Assembly: GCA_963697205.1 (NCBI GenBank)
Contig: CAVONB010000012.1
Location: 124,001-188,000 of the forward strand
Source: CAVONB01 sp963697205
Lineage (GTDB): Bacteria; Pseudomonadota; Alphaproteobacteria; Rhizobiales; Hyphomicrobiaceae
DNA: 64,000 nt
Reading direction: 5' to 3'
Below are positions 39,619-48,562 of the stretch, in pieces (position 1 is the first letter of the stretch; the number at the start of each line of letters is the position of its first letter). A program made the position numbers and the translations under genes. The notes below the pieces were generated by a model that saw nothing but the letters and a program-made list of their open reading frames with translations, was not told the origin of the DNA and did not search any database.

Positions 39619-39937
39619 ATGGGTAGCAAGACGCTGACGCGAGCCGATTTGGCGGAGGCAGTGGTCCGAAAAGTCGGCCTTGCCGCGCAACGAGTCGCAG
39701 GAGCTCGTCGAGCTGGTTCTCAAGGAGATTTCCAATTCTCTGGCGCGCGGCGAACAGGTCAAGCTGTCCTCGTTCGGCTCTTTCGGCATTCGCGAGAAAG
39801 GCGAGCGCGTCGGGCGCAACCCGAAGACCGGCCAGGAAGTGCCGATCACGCCGCGCCGCGTGCTGGTTTTCCGTCCGAGCAACATCATGAAGGACCGCAT
39901 CAACGCGGGCCGGACGCGCCGCCGGGCAGCCGAGTAG
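39619..39937 (+). CDS. ihfA: Integration host factor alpha subunit, one frameshift
   Basis: IhfA is a DNA-bending nucleoid protein. After the start KTLTRADLAEAV come RKVGL, RNESQELVELVLKEISNSL, GEQVKLSSFGSFGIREKGERVGRNPKTGQEVPI (in part) and RRVLVFRPSNIMKDRIN, the normal length and motif order. A single extra base near 39681, within GGC-CTT-G-CCG, breaks the frame after RKVGL; without it 105 residues result. AGGGGAGG lies ahead of ATG 39619. Position after fabH and before merR is the usual order. Confidence 0.92.
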
Positions 39938-40102
39938 CCCTGGGCCTGAGCGTACATAGAGCGTGCGCATCATGTTGCAACCCGAGCGCGGGACGTCGTC
40001 TTGTTGGAGCGGCCCGCCGCAACGCACGAGGTCGCCTGTGACGCCACGCCAGCGTCGGCGACAGCTGGCCGGCAACCCCGGCCCATCAACGGAGGCAAGC
40101 CC

Positions 40103-40579
40103 GTGAGCAAGGCCGCGGAAGCGTTCCGGACCATCAGCGAGGTGGCCGACGAACTCGAAATCCCCAAGCACGTCCTGCGCTTCTGGGAGGTGAAGTTCCC
40201 CCAGATTCGTCCCATGAAGCGGGGCGGCGGCCGGCGCTATTACCGCCCGGAGGACCTCGAGTTGCTGAAGGGAATTCGCCACCTGCTCCACGCCCAGGCC
40301 TACACCATCAAGGGCGTGCAGAAGATCCTGCGCGAGCAGGGGGTGGAGTTCGTCAAGCAGGCCTGGCAGTCCGGTGCGAAGGCCGCGCCTGCGACGCCCG
40401 CGCCCGCGCCCGCCAAGGCCACGCGCCGCACTGCCGGCGCAGCGAAGGCCACGGCGCTGCCGGCCGCCCATTGCAAGCTGCTGGAGCGCGCGATCCGCGA
40501 GCTGGAGGCGTGTCGTACTTTGCTTGGTGCCGGCGAGGCCCGCGCCGCGGCCGCGCCGCGCCGTGCGCGTCGTGCCTGA
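40103..40579 (+). CDS. MerR family transcriptional regulator
   Basis: A 158-residue MerR-type regulator of the group found after ihfA in Hyphomicrobiales. The winged helix-turn-helix is at about residues 8-75 (FRTISEVADELEIPKHVLRFWE, FPQIRPMKRGGGRRYYRPEDLELL), followed by a dimerisation helix and a low-complexity Ala/Pro/Lys tail with a final coiled region. No metal-binding cysteines are seen, so a metal sensor is unlikely. GTG at 40103 is selected because of GGAGG just upstream. Confidence 0.9.
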   Translation: MSKAAEAFRTISEVADELEIPKHVLRFWEVKFPQIRPMKRGGGRRYYRPEDLELLKGIRHLLHAQAYTIKGVQKILREQGVEFVKQAWQSGAKAAPATPAPAPAKATRRTAGAAKATALPAAHCKLLERAIRELEACRTLLGAGEARAAAAPRRARRA

Positions 40580-41435
40580 GCATCGGCAACGGCCCGCGAG
40601 CCCGGCGCTGGAGATCGAGGCCTGGTGGGTCGATATCGAGGCCTGCGCCGACGCGCTGCTGGCGCGTGATGCGCAAGCGCCCGTCGTCGCCGAAGAGGAC
40701 CGCGCCCGCGCCTTGCGGCTCGACGACGCCGGCCACCGTCGCGAGCGGCTGGCCGCCCACGTGGCCCTTCGCCTCGTTCTGGCCCGCCACGGCGCCGACG
40801 ACGCAAGTGCCCGACCGTTCGAGCGGCAGGCGAGCGGCAAGCCGGTCCTTTCGCGACACTGGCGCACAGACGAGTCGCTCGCGCCCGATGGCCTCGATTT
40901 CAGCCTATCTCACATCGAGGGCGTGGCGCTCATCGCCGTGAGCCGCGGCGCCGGTGTCGGCATCGACGTCGAGCGCTTGCGGCCGGTCGCCATCGACGCC
41001 CCGCGTAGAGCATTGATCGAAGGCGCCGCAGCAGCGTTGCGCATGTCCGCCCCCTTGCCGCGGGAGGGCGACCCGCGCCGCCTGCAGCAGGCGTGGACGC
41101 GGCTGGAGGCACTGGCGAAAGCACGCGGCGTCGGCATGGCGCGCGTTCTCTCCGAGATCGGCGCGGTCGGCGGCAGACGCTACCGCGCGTCGGAGCAAGC
41201 CGCGGCGGGCGGGCACCTGGCCGCAACAGACGGCAGGGCCGCACCCGAACCGGACCTCCATGATGGCGGCGAGCGCACCGTGAGCATTGCGGCAGCCGAT
41301 CTCTTCTGCGTGCGCGATCTCGATCTCGCCGATCGCGCGCTCGTGGCTTCGGTGGCACGCGCGGGAACGCTGCCCGATGGATTGGAGATACGCCCCTTCC
41401 CGCGCGATGCCGACCTCGCGCGCGCCGGATCATAG
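40572..41435 (+). CDS. 4'-phosphopantetheinyl transferase superfamily protein
   Basis: A Sfp-type enzyme of about 287 residues that attaches the phosphopantetheine arm to carrier proteins. Diagnostic motifs are RLAAHVALRLVLAR, FSLSHIEGVALIAVSRG, VGIDVERLRP with the Mg-binding Asp122 and Glu124, and WTRLEALAKARGVG (the WxxxEAxxK motif). GTG starts at 40572 and 40563 are possible; both overlap the merR stop, so translation is coupled. The partner carrier protein is not identifiable in the window. Confidence 0.85.
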   Translation: MPEHRQRPASPALEIEAWWVDIEACADALLARDAQAPVVAEEDRARALRLDDAGHRRERLAAHVALRLVLARHGADDASARPFERQASGKPVLSRHWRTDESLAPDGLDFSLSHIEGVALIAVSRGAGVGIDVERLRPVAIDAPRRALIEGAAAALRMSAPLPREGDPRRLQQAWTRLEALAKARGVGMARVLSEIGAVGGRRYRASEQAAAGGHLAATDGRAAPEPDLHDGGERTVSIAAADLFCVRDLDLADRALVASVARAGTLPDGLEIRPFPRDADLARAGS

Positions 41436-41557
41436 GGACCGGCAAGCTTCGAGCGGGCCGGGCCGCGGCCGCCAGGATGCCGCGCGACGTCGCGCCGGGC
41501 TCGCCGACTGAGATCGGCTGTTGACCGCGCCGGGGTCCCGTTGCACAACAGGCGCGG

Positions 41558-41635
41558 CGGAGCGTAGCGCAGCCTGGTTAGCGCACCAGTCTGGGGGACT
41601 GGGGGTCGGAGGTTCAAATCCTCTCGCTCCGACCA
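41558..41635 (+). tRNA. tRNA-Pro (anticodon GGG)
   Basis: A full cloverleaf: acceptor stem CGGAGCG (41558-41564) pairs with CGCTCCG (41625-41631), followed by A and an encoded CCA. The D-arm has GCGC...GCGC, the anticodon stem CCAGT/ACTGG encloses a loop with GGG, and the T-arm contains GGTTCAAATC. A run of five T follows at once (41636-41640), suiting termination. Confidence 0.96.
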
Positions 41636-42176
41636 TTTTTCAATGTGATGCATGATGTGGCTGTCAGCGTTGCGATCCGATGTCGGGCGCACGCCAGCAA
41701 ACCAGCCGATTGAGCCGCTTCGGGCTGTGTCGAACGACATCGAAGCCGCCCAGCGAACTTCCACCACGATCGCTTCCGCACACCCGGCAATCGGCCTGGA
41801 GCACGTTAAGGTTTCCCGCGCTCAGCCGGCATCAGCGCATCGCCCCAGCGTTTGCGGGCCCCGTGGCGCCGCGGTTGTCAGGCTGGTTACCTTGATATGC
41901 GAGGAAACGGCGGTCGCGTTGACACGCGCGTGGGCATCGATAGGTTGCCAGCGGACCGTCCCCCGCACCGATCGGGGTCGTCGGCAGTGACGTCGGCGCT
42001 CAGGCACAGCTGCCGGCGTATGGGTCCAAAGCGCATCGGATCGTCCGCTTGCGCGTCGGCCACCCGCCTCGCCGAACGGCGATGGGTGCAAAAGGGCCCG
42101 CGCTGCAAGTCCGATGCGCCTGTCGTGGTCCGGCAGGCGCTGTGCCAATGTCCGGACGGGAGCCGGTAGCCCGCGA
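41636..42176. other. Non-coding stretch between tRNA-Pro and the polysaccharide locus
   Basis: About 540 bp with the T run that follows the tRNA and then no gene I can support. A 112-codon plus-strand frame (41652-41990) has no recognisable domain and unusual composition. I saw no direct repeat of the tRNA 3' end inside the gap, but such a copy could lie outside the window. Confidence 0.4.
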
Positions 42177-43648
42177 ATGAGCACCACGGTTCGCCGCTCG
42201 CTGCTTCTGTCGGCCGGTCAGAGCTACCTCCAGCTGGCCATCAACTTCGTCACGCTCGTCATCGCCTCGCGCCTGCTGACGCCGACCGAGATCGGCATCG
42301 CGGCGCTGGGCATCGCCGCGAGCTCGATCGGAGAAGCGATCCGAGACTTCGGCGCCTCCAACTACATCGTGCAGCGGCCGGAAATGACCGCGACCAGCGC
42401 ACGCACCGCGTTCACGGTCACCTTCCTCGTCTCCTCGGTCATCGGACTGTTGACGATTGCGGGCGCCGAGATGATCGCCGCGTTCTACAACGAGCCGCGC
42501 GTGTCCTGGGTGCTCAGGCTGATCGGCATCGCGTTCCTCATCTATCCGTTCTACGGAACGCTGATGGCGCTGATGAACCGCGACATGCAGTTCTCGCAAA
42601 TCGCGGTCATCGCGGTCGCGTCCCAGGCAGCCAACGCCATCGCGACCATCGGCTTCGCGCTGGCCGGCTACAGCTACCTGAGCTTCGCCCTGGGTCTTCT
42701 GGTCTCCGTCGCCAGCGCCATCGCGTTGGCCGTCTTCTTCCGTCCCGACCTTTGGATCTTCAAGCCCTGCCTCAAGGAATGGCGCGAGGTGCTGTCCTTC
42801 GGCGGGTTCTCCAGCGCATCCATGATGGTCGACCGCGCTTTCATCGTCTTGCCGTCGTTGGCGCTGGGACGCTACGCGCCAATGGCCGAGCTTGGCATCT
42901 ACAGTCGCGCCCGCAGTATCTGCCAGCTCTCCGACCGCCTCGTTCTGGCGGCCGTGAGCGCGGTGGCGTTGTCGGCGCTGTCCAAGGCCAGCCGCGAGGG
43001 GCAATGCCTGAAGCAGGCCTATCTCAAGGGCCTGGGCTACGTGTCCGGCCTGTTCTGGCCGCTCAATGTCATGCTCGCGTTACTTGCGCATCCCATCGTG
43101 CTCTTGCTGCTTGGCCAACAGTGGGAAAGCGTCGTCCCCCTCGTCCAATTCTCTCGCTATCAATGTTGTTGGCCTTCCCAGCGGTGCTCGGCTATCCCAT
43201 CCTCGTCGCCTCCGGCGGCGTCGCCGACGCCTTCCGCGCGCAAGTGCTGGCAATTGTGCCATGTGCGCTGATCGTGATCTGGGCGTCGATGCACGGCGCC
43301 ACCGCGCTGGTGGCCAGCCAGTTCGCGATTTTTCCGATCCAGATCGGGATCTCGCTCTACTTCATCAGGCGCAGGATCGGGTTCAGCTGGTGGGAATTCT
43401 TGGGCGCACTGCGCAAGAGCGCGATCATCACCCTGACGACCTTGGTGGGCCCCTTGCTGATCGTGCTGGCGGCGGGCAACGGCGGGTTCCGGATCGGTCT
43501 GCCCGCCGCCGTCGCGGCCGGGATCGCAGGGCTCGCCGGCTGGATCGGCGGCATCCATCTGTCAGGGCATTTGCTGCGCACCGAGCTCCACCTGCTCGTG
43601 TCCGCCCTCCGGCGGGTCGGCCGCCTGCGTCCTTCCAAGGGTCTATGA
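42177..43648 (+). CDS. Wzx-type polysaccharide flippase, one frameshift
   Basis: A membrane protein of the oligosaccharide flippase family (MATE/MVF-like fold), which moves lipid-linked repeat units across the inner membrane. About 12-14 hydrophobic segments run through the chain, beginning RSLLLSAGQSYLQLAINFV and ILTPTEIGIAALG-like sequence (LLTPTEIGIAALG). The frame is broken by a lost base near 43148; with it restored the protein has 490 residues, as expected. The ATG at 42177 fits the family N-terminus. It opens the polysaccharide locus. Confidence 0.87.
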
Positions 43649-43766
43649 CGCCCCGCCATCCGAGCGACCCGGCATTAGGTCTAAGGGTGCGCAACGGTGG
43701 AAAAGCCGAGCTTCCTTCGCTATCTGAAGGGGTGAGCCGCGTCAGCTAGCAAGCAGGGTAACCAAA

Positions 43767-44882
43767 GTGACCACGACGAAATCAGAAGCCCGCGTCAGCA
43801 GGCGAGACCTGCTCAAATCGACGGCAGCCACGGCGGCACTCGCAGCGTCGGGCCGCATGGGCGATGCCTTCGCGGCCGAAGGTGCCGCAGCCAAGGCCGC
43901 TGCCCAGCCGCGCATCCCTTATGGCGCCGCCGTCCACTACCAGCTGATCGAAACCGATCGCGCCTACCGCATGGCCCTGCAGCGGTACTGCCAGCAGATC
44001 GTTCCCGAAGGCGCGTTGAAGTGGGATGCACTGCGTCCCAAGCGTGACACCTTCGACTTCGGCGAAGGCGACAAGCTGGCGGCGTTCGCCAAAGCCAACA
44101 AGATGTCCATGCGCGGCCACACACTCGTCTGGTACGCCGCGCTGCCGGAGTGGACGAAGGACATTTCGAACGCGCTGGAGGCAGAGCGCGAACTGGTTAA
44201 GCACATCGAGACGGTGGTGTCCCACTATAAGGGCTTCATCAAGAGCTGGGACGTCGTCAACGAGGCGATCGCCGACAATCCCCGTCATTCCAGGGACTAT
44301 CGTGACTGCATCTGGCTGAAGCATCTCGGTCCGCGCTATCTCGAGATCGCGCTGCGTACCGCCGCCGCCGTCGATCCCGATCTGCAACTCGTCGTCAACG
44401 ACATGAACCTCGCCATCAACGAGCGGCCGTCGCGCAAGAAGCGCGAGGCGCTGCTGACCTTGGCGCGGGACATCAAGGACAAGGGTGCCCCGCTGCACGC
44501 CATCGGCTTCCAGGGCCACCTGCCCGGAGAGGTGCCGATCGACACCGACGGCGTCTCCCGCCTTGCCAGCGCGCTGAAGGCGGAGGGCATGGCGATCCTG
44601 GTCACCGAGCTCGACGTGATCGACGGCAAGCTGCCGGCCGAGATCGCCGAGCGTGACGTGATCGTTGCCAAGCGCGCCGGCGATTTCCTGCAGGCGATCG
44701 ACGCGGGCGCGCCCGTGACGTCGGTGCTGACCTGGGGCATCACGGATCGCTACACGTGGGTCCCGATGTATCACAAGCGGGCCGACGGCTACCGCAATCG
44801 GCCTTTGCCGCTGGACTTCGTCTATGCCGAGAAGCCGTTCATGCACATGCTGCAGAAGTTTTGCGGCGGCCCGCGCGCCTGA
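43767..44882 (+). CDS. GH10 family glycoside hydrolase, Tat-exported
   Basis: A 371-residue glycoside hydrolase of family 10, whose members are mostly endo-beta-1,4-xylanases. A twin-arginine signal (SRRDLLKSTAATAAL) suggests export to the periplasm as a folded enzyme. The barrel shows GHTLVWYAALPEW, the acid/base Glu166 in WDVVNEAI, IGFQGHLPG, the nucleophile Glu281 in LVTELDVIDG and WGITDRYTWVP. The start is GTG at 43767. Its location between a flippase and glycosyltransferases suggests that it trims or degrades the exported polysaccharide rather than plant xylan; that is inference. Confidence 0.9.
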   Translation: MTTTKSEARVSRRDLLKSTAATAALAASGRMGDAFAAEGAAAKAAAQPRIPYGAAVHYQLIETDRAYRMALQRYCQQIVPEGALKWDALRPKRDTFDFGEGDKLAAFAKANKMSMRGHTLVWYAALPEWTKDISNALEAERELVKHIETVVSHYKGFIKSWDVVNEAIADNPRHSRDYRDCIWLKHLGPRYLEIALRTAAAVDPDLQLVVNDMNLAINERPSRKKREALLTLARDIKDKGAPLHAIGFQGHLPGEVPIDTDGVSRLASALKAEGMAILVTELDVIDGKLPAEIAERDVIVAKRAGDFLQAIDAGAPVTSVLTWGITDRYTWVPMYHKRADGYRNRPLPLDFVYAEKPFMHMLQKFCGGPRA

Positions 44883-44938
44883 TCGTGCGACCCGAGGGGC
44901 GGTGGGGCGACCGAGATTCCGATCCCGGTCTCCGATGA

Positions 44939-45892
44939 TCAGTGCGGTAGCATCGAGCGCAGAAACGTCGTCAGATGGCGCGTCTTTCGCCAGCCGATGG
45001 CGGACGCCAGCATGCGGAAGGCGGGGCTGCCCGCAGCCGGAATGACGATCTCGTGGTAGTGCCGCGCCCGCGCCAGCGCGGTATCGCACAGCTCGGGAGA
45101 ATAAGGTGCGCAGCCGTGGGCGAGTTGCTGGTAGAGGATCGACAGCGTCTTGCGCACGCGCTCTGTGTCCTCGCGCGCCAGGAGATGCGCGCTGCACGAA
45201 TCGAGCACCCGCAACTGCGACTGCCACGCCTGCGCCGACTTCGATTTCGACAGGCTGCCCGGAACGCCGACACGATAGCGGCAACGTGCGCCGGGGCAGT
45301 GGAGCACCTCGCGCGCGGCCAGCGCGACCCGCGTGAAATACTCGCAGTCATCGCCCAGTGACAGCGTCGTGTCCCACGGGCCGATCGCATCCACGATGGA
45401 GCGCGGGATGAGCCAGATCGCCGGGAACAGCATCTGCAGCCCCTCGCCCGACGACAAGAGGTAGTCCATCGGCGCCATGTCGCGCCAGTTCGCCAGCGGT
45501 GTGAACGCAGCGTTGGCGGGATACTTCCAGAAGCGAGCCCACTCTGCCGTGGCCACGCAGTCCGGCCGTGCCGCCAGTCTAGCCATCTGCAGGCTCAGCT
45601 TGTCGGGATCGATCAGGTCGTCGGCATCCAGGAACTGGATGAAATCGCCCTGAGCCTCCAAGATCGCGCGATTTCGGGCCGCTGCTGCTCCGGCGTTGTC
45701 CTGCCGGATCAATCGGATGCGCGCATCCGCGATGCCCGCGACGACGTCCGCCGTATCGTCGCGCGATCCGTCGTCCACGACGATGATCTCGAGCCGTTGC
45801 CACGTCTGTGCGCGCACAGACGCCAGCGTTTCGACGATAAAGGCCGAAGCGTTATAGGCGGGAATGAGGACCGAGATCAGGCTGCCGCTCAT
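44939..45892 (-). CDS. Glycosyltransferase family 2
   Basis: A 317-residue GT-A fold glycosyltransferase. The nucleotide-sugar region is at the N-terminus: ISVLIPAYNASAFIVETL, EIIVVDDGSRDDTADV (Asp40-Asp41) and the DADD motif (FLDADDLIDPDK) near residue 89. Later parts match glycosyltransferase 2 domains with LGDDCEYFTR. It has no membrane anchor. The methyltransferase gene starts just upstream, with its stop 8 bp from this start, so the two are co-transcribed. Donor and acceptor sugars are unknown. Confidence 0.88.
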   Translation of the reverse strand: MSGSLISVLIPAYNASAFIVETLASVRAQTWQRLEIIVVDDGSRDDTADVVAGIADARIRLIRQDNAGAAAARNRAILEAQGDFIQFLDADDLIDPDKLSLQMARLAARPDCVATAEWARFWKYPANAAFTPLANWRDMAPMDYLLSSGEGLQMLFPAIWLIPRSIVDAIGPWDTTLSLGDDCEYFTRVALAAREVLHCPGARCRYRVGVPGSLSKSKSAQAWQSQLRVLDSCSAHLLAREDTERVRKTLSILYQQLAHGCAPYSPELCDTALARARHYHEIVIPAAGSPAFRMLASAIGWRKTRHLTTFLRSMLPH

Positions 45893-45899
45893 CGAGTGC

Positions 45900-46724
45900 T
45901 CACGCTTTGCTCGCCGGCCCGGCCACGGCTTGCTGCTCCGAATTGGTCGCTGCATAAGCCTGCGAGTTCCTCGCAATGAGCACAAAATCCGTGGCGCCGT
46001 GGGCGAAACGGCCGAGCGTGACCTTGGACAACAGCCATTCCGCGGCACGATAGCCGACATAGAGGATCCGGCTGAACTCCCGCAATCGGGTCACATGGAT
46101 CGACTCGAACGGCGTGAACGTGCCGATCGCGAGGCCCCAATTCTGGAGTTCCCGCGACATGTCGCGCGGGTCGGCACCTTTCGCATGCTCGGTGGGGAAG
46201 GGGGCATGTCCGGGAAGCCCCGCCGTGCTGGAGCCCAGAGCGTGGCGATAAAAGGCGACGTGCACGCCATGCGGCGTGTATTTGGTGATCAACCCCTTGA
46301 GCGTCTTCGGCAAGGGGCCGACGATCAGGATCTGCCCGCCAGGCTTCAGGATGTGCGCGAAGCGATCGAGCGCAGCCATGGGGTGTGCCAGATGCTCCAT
46401 GACGTCCCAGCAGATCACGAGGTCGAAGGTGCGATCGCCATAATCGAAGGTTTGCAGGTCGCCGACGACAGCTTCGTCGGCATAGGTGTTTCGCGCGATC
46501 TGCTCCGGCGAGATGTCGATCGTCGTGATCCGCACGTTCCTGGGCAGAGGCACGTGACCGGCCGATCCGCCGCCGGCCTCCAGGACCTCCAGCGGTCGCG
46601 ATGCGGCGCGCTCCTCGAGGCCCAGTTGCGATCGCACGTGGCGGCCGACTTCGTCGTAGCCCCAACCTTGTGGAGGCGCCTCCTCCGGCCAGTCAGAGAC
46701 CGTCGCGGTCGATTTTGTGATCAT
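45900..46724 (-). CDS. SAM-dependent methyltransferase (class I)
   Basis: A 274-residue methyltransferase with motif I as EVLEAGGGSAGHVP (residues 47-60), acidic ITTIDISPEQI and DLVICWDVMEHL, then LKPGGQILIVGP. It matches the Methyltransf_11-type fold and probably methylates a sugar hydroxyl or carboxyl in the polysaccharide pathway, given its place in the locus. The ATG at 46724 is the first in frame. Specificity cannot be predicted. Confidence 0.82.
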   Translation of the reverse strand: MITKSTATVSDWPEEAPPQGWGYDEVGRHVRSQLGLEERAASRPLEVLEAGGGSAGHVPLPRNVRITTIDISPEQIARNTYADEAVVGDLQTFDYGDRTFDLVICWDVMEHLAHPMAALDRFAHILKPGGQILIVGPLPKTLKGLITKYTPHGVHVAFYRHALGSSTAGLPGHAPFPTEHAKGADPRDMSRELQNWGLAIGTFTPFESIHVTRLREFSRILYVGYRAAEWLLSKVTLGRFAHGATDFVLIARNSQAYAATNSEQQAVAGPASKA

Positions 46725-47002
46725 GGATTACCCTGCTGCTGCGGCATCTCTGCGCTCCAGCATCGTCGGCGAGAACCTCGGCACAGACCCAGGTCGACCG
46801 GCACACATCAGGCGCCGGGCACGTCGATGCAGAGCGTGCAAGGTGCCCGCGCCATAGCCTCCGTGCAAAGAAAGCCCCTTGGTAACCTGAATGCGCCGCT
46901 ATCGGTGTCGGTGCCGGCGGCGCATCGTGACGCCAGCGGCTTCGGATCGTGCCTGGCCCGGCGGCGCCGCGCACGGGCCCCGGCGCCTGCCTCAGCAGGC
47001 CG
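46725..47002. other. Gap between methyltransferase and GT92-like gene
   Basis: This 278-bp stretch, between two minus-strand genes, shows no gene or hairpin that I can support. It probably contains the promoter for the methyltransferase and GT2 pair. Confidence 0.3.
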
Positions 47003-48214
47003 TCAGGTGTTCCACCGGACGCGCGCATAGCTACGCACCAGCGCGTCGTCCACCACCCGCTCCTCGGGAGGGAACAGTTGCGAGGTGCGGTCGTACTTCC
47101 AACTCGTGTTGATAGGCTGGAAATGCCGGAACTCAACCGACGTGGTCAGAAATCGCCCGGGCAGCCATTGCCGCACGCGATGCGAATCCCACTGCGCATA
47201 TGCCGGACACCGCTTCGGCACCACCGTGTACTTGCTGGGGCACAGCGCGGGATCGCTGCGCAGTGCAATCAGGCGCCGGCGGCGCGCGCGGCCGGAACAA
47301 ATATTGAACATCGCGTGTCTGGGCTCCGGATCTTCAACCCCGGCGCCCGCAACCCGCGCGCCCCCGGTGTCGCCGTCGACGACCCAGTGTCCCTGGTAGC
47401 TGATGATGCCGAACGGCGAGCGCTCGGCCCGCTCGTGAATGCTGCCGTCGCAGACGACCAGCTCGTCGATGTCGCCCTGGATGACGCTGCGGGCCTGCGG
47501 CAGGTAGCGATACCGTGCATGTTCCAGCATCGCTCTGTGCAGGTAGTAGGATTCCCATAGCGAGCCGTCAGCGCGTCCTTGTGGCCCGTACTTGAACGGC
47601 CACGAGACGACGACCGCCGCCCGAAGCCCGCCCACGCTCGACACCGCTGCCATGAGTTCGTCCGGCGTATAGGCCGTCGAGCCGTTGTCGTAGATCAGAA
47701 CAGCATCGGTGCCATGCAGATCGCGATGGAAGCGGATCCAGTCCTTGATCCACGTCAGCCGGTTGTTCTTGGACAGCGTGGTGAGGACGCGACAACTGCC
47801 GAATATGTCGCAATGGCTTTCGCCGACATCAACCTCGTAGTCGCCGAGCCGACAGGAAAGAGCGAGCCGCCCCGCTGCCGCCAGAGGCGCGACCAGCCAC
47901 TGGGTCTGACGCAGCAGCCCCTTAGTTAGCATCGTGATCGGTGCACCGCCCGGCAGACCGACGCCCCTCTGCCCTTCCAGCTCCCTGGCAAGGTTCAAGA
48001 GCGGTGGGCCGATCATGCGGATCGTGCGCCCGTCCGCATCCCAGAACGCGTCGTAGATCAGCGTGTCGTCGTCGAAGCGCGCTGCAAAATCCGGCTCTTG
48101 CAGCTCCTTCGGTCGCAAGGTCTCGCGGCGGACCCCGGTGAAATCCGACAGCAAGACCGGCCGGGGGTAATGCAGTCCGCCGCGCGAAACTGCAGCATAC
48201 TCTTTCACGCTCAT
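47003..48214 (-). CDS. Glycosyltransferase, GT92/DUF23-like
   Basis: A protein of about 403 residues whose middle resembles the GT92-type glycosyltransferase fold. Features are a KNNRLTWIKDWIRFHRDLHG helix, the nucleotide strand VLIYDNGS, a GDIDELVV acidic motif (DxDE) and a downstream basic region. GT92 members transfer sugars to glycans, but their bacterial roles are poorly known. The ATG at 48214 is chosen because upstream in-frame sequence is poorly coding; the ribosome site is only moderate. Confidence 0.7.
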   Translation of the reverse strand: MSVKEYAAVSRGGLHYPRPVLLSDFTGVRRETLRPKELQEPDFAARFDDDTLIYDAFWDADGRTIRMIGPPLLNLARELEGQRGVGLPGGAPITMLTKGLLRQTQWLVAPLAAAGRLALSCRLGDYEVDVGESHCDIFGSCRVLTTLSKNNRLTWIKDWIRFHRDLHGTDAVLIYDNGSTAYTPDELMAAVSSVGGLRAAVVVSWPFKYGPQGRADGSLWESYYLHRAMLEHARYRYLPQARSVIQGDIDELVVCDGSIHERAERSPFGIISYQGHWVVDGDTGGARVAGAGVEDPEPRHAMFNICSGRARRRRLIALRSDPALCPSKYTVVPKRCPAYAQWDSHRVRQWLPGRFLTTSVEFRHFQPINTSWKYDRTSQLFPPEERVVDDALVRSYARVRWNT

Positions 48215-48562
48215 CACAAGTCCGCGAGTGAAAGCACGATTGGTACGTCGATGGTCAGGGGCGTGCGCAGATGCTGTGCGCGCAGCCGATGGTACCGCGT
48301 CCACCGCACGATCACTACCGCACAGCCCGACGCGGAGGAAGCCACCGGGCGGCGGGAAATCGGAACATGATTGACTGTCTGTGCACACCACGAACGGCTG
48401 GCGCAATAGAATGGTAAACGGATCGATCAACCAATCCGCATGCGAAGGGCGCACAAGGATAATTTTTACTTGATCAGTTCTTAACTGAGTCTTAAGGACT
48501 TACTGACGCGCGCTCAAAATTGGTGCAAGCGTGTCGGTCAAGTCGTCAATGCGGGGCTTTCA
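48215..48562. other. Divergent promoter region inside the polysaccharide locus
   Basis: This 348-bp gap lies between the GT92-like gene (minus) and the WecG/TagA-type gene (plus). It contains a low-GC segment near 48460-48530 with a short dyad and a direct repeat, listed separately. Promoters for both operons are expected here. Confidence 0.45.
48474..48497. promoter_or_regulatory. Candidate operator: dyad and direct repeat
   Basis: TCAGTT-CTT-AACTGA (48474-48488) is a perfect 6-bp dyad, and TCTTAA occurs twice 11 bp apart (48479 and 48490), one helical turn. It is in the AT-richest part of the divergent promoter region, about 70 bp before the plus-strand start. Binding by a regulator is inferred only. 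Confidence 0.35.

Noticed and set aside
41652..41990. A 112-codon frame after tRNA-Pro
   Set aside because: No domain, ribosome site or typical codon use.
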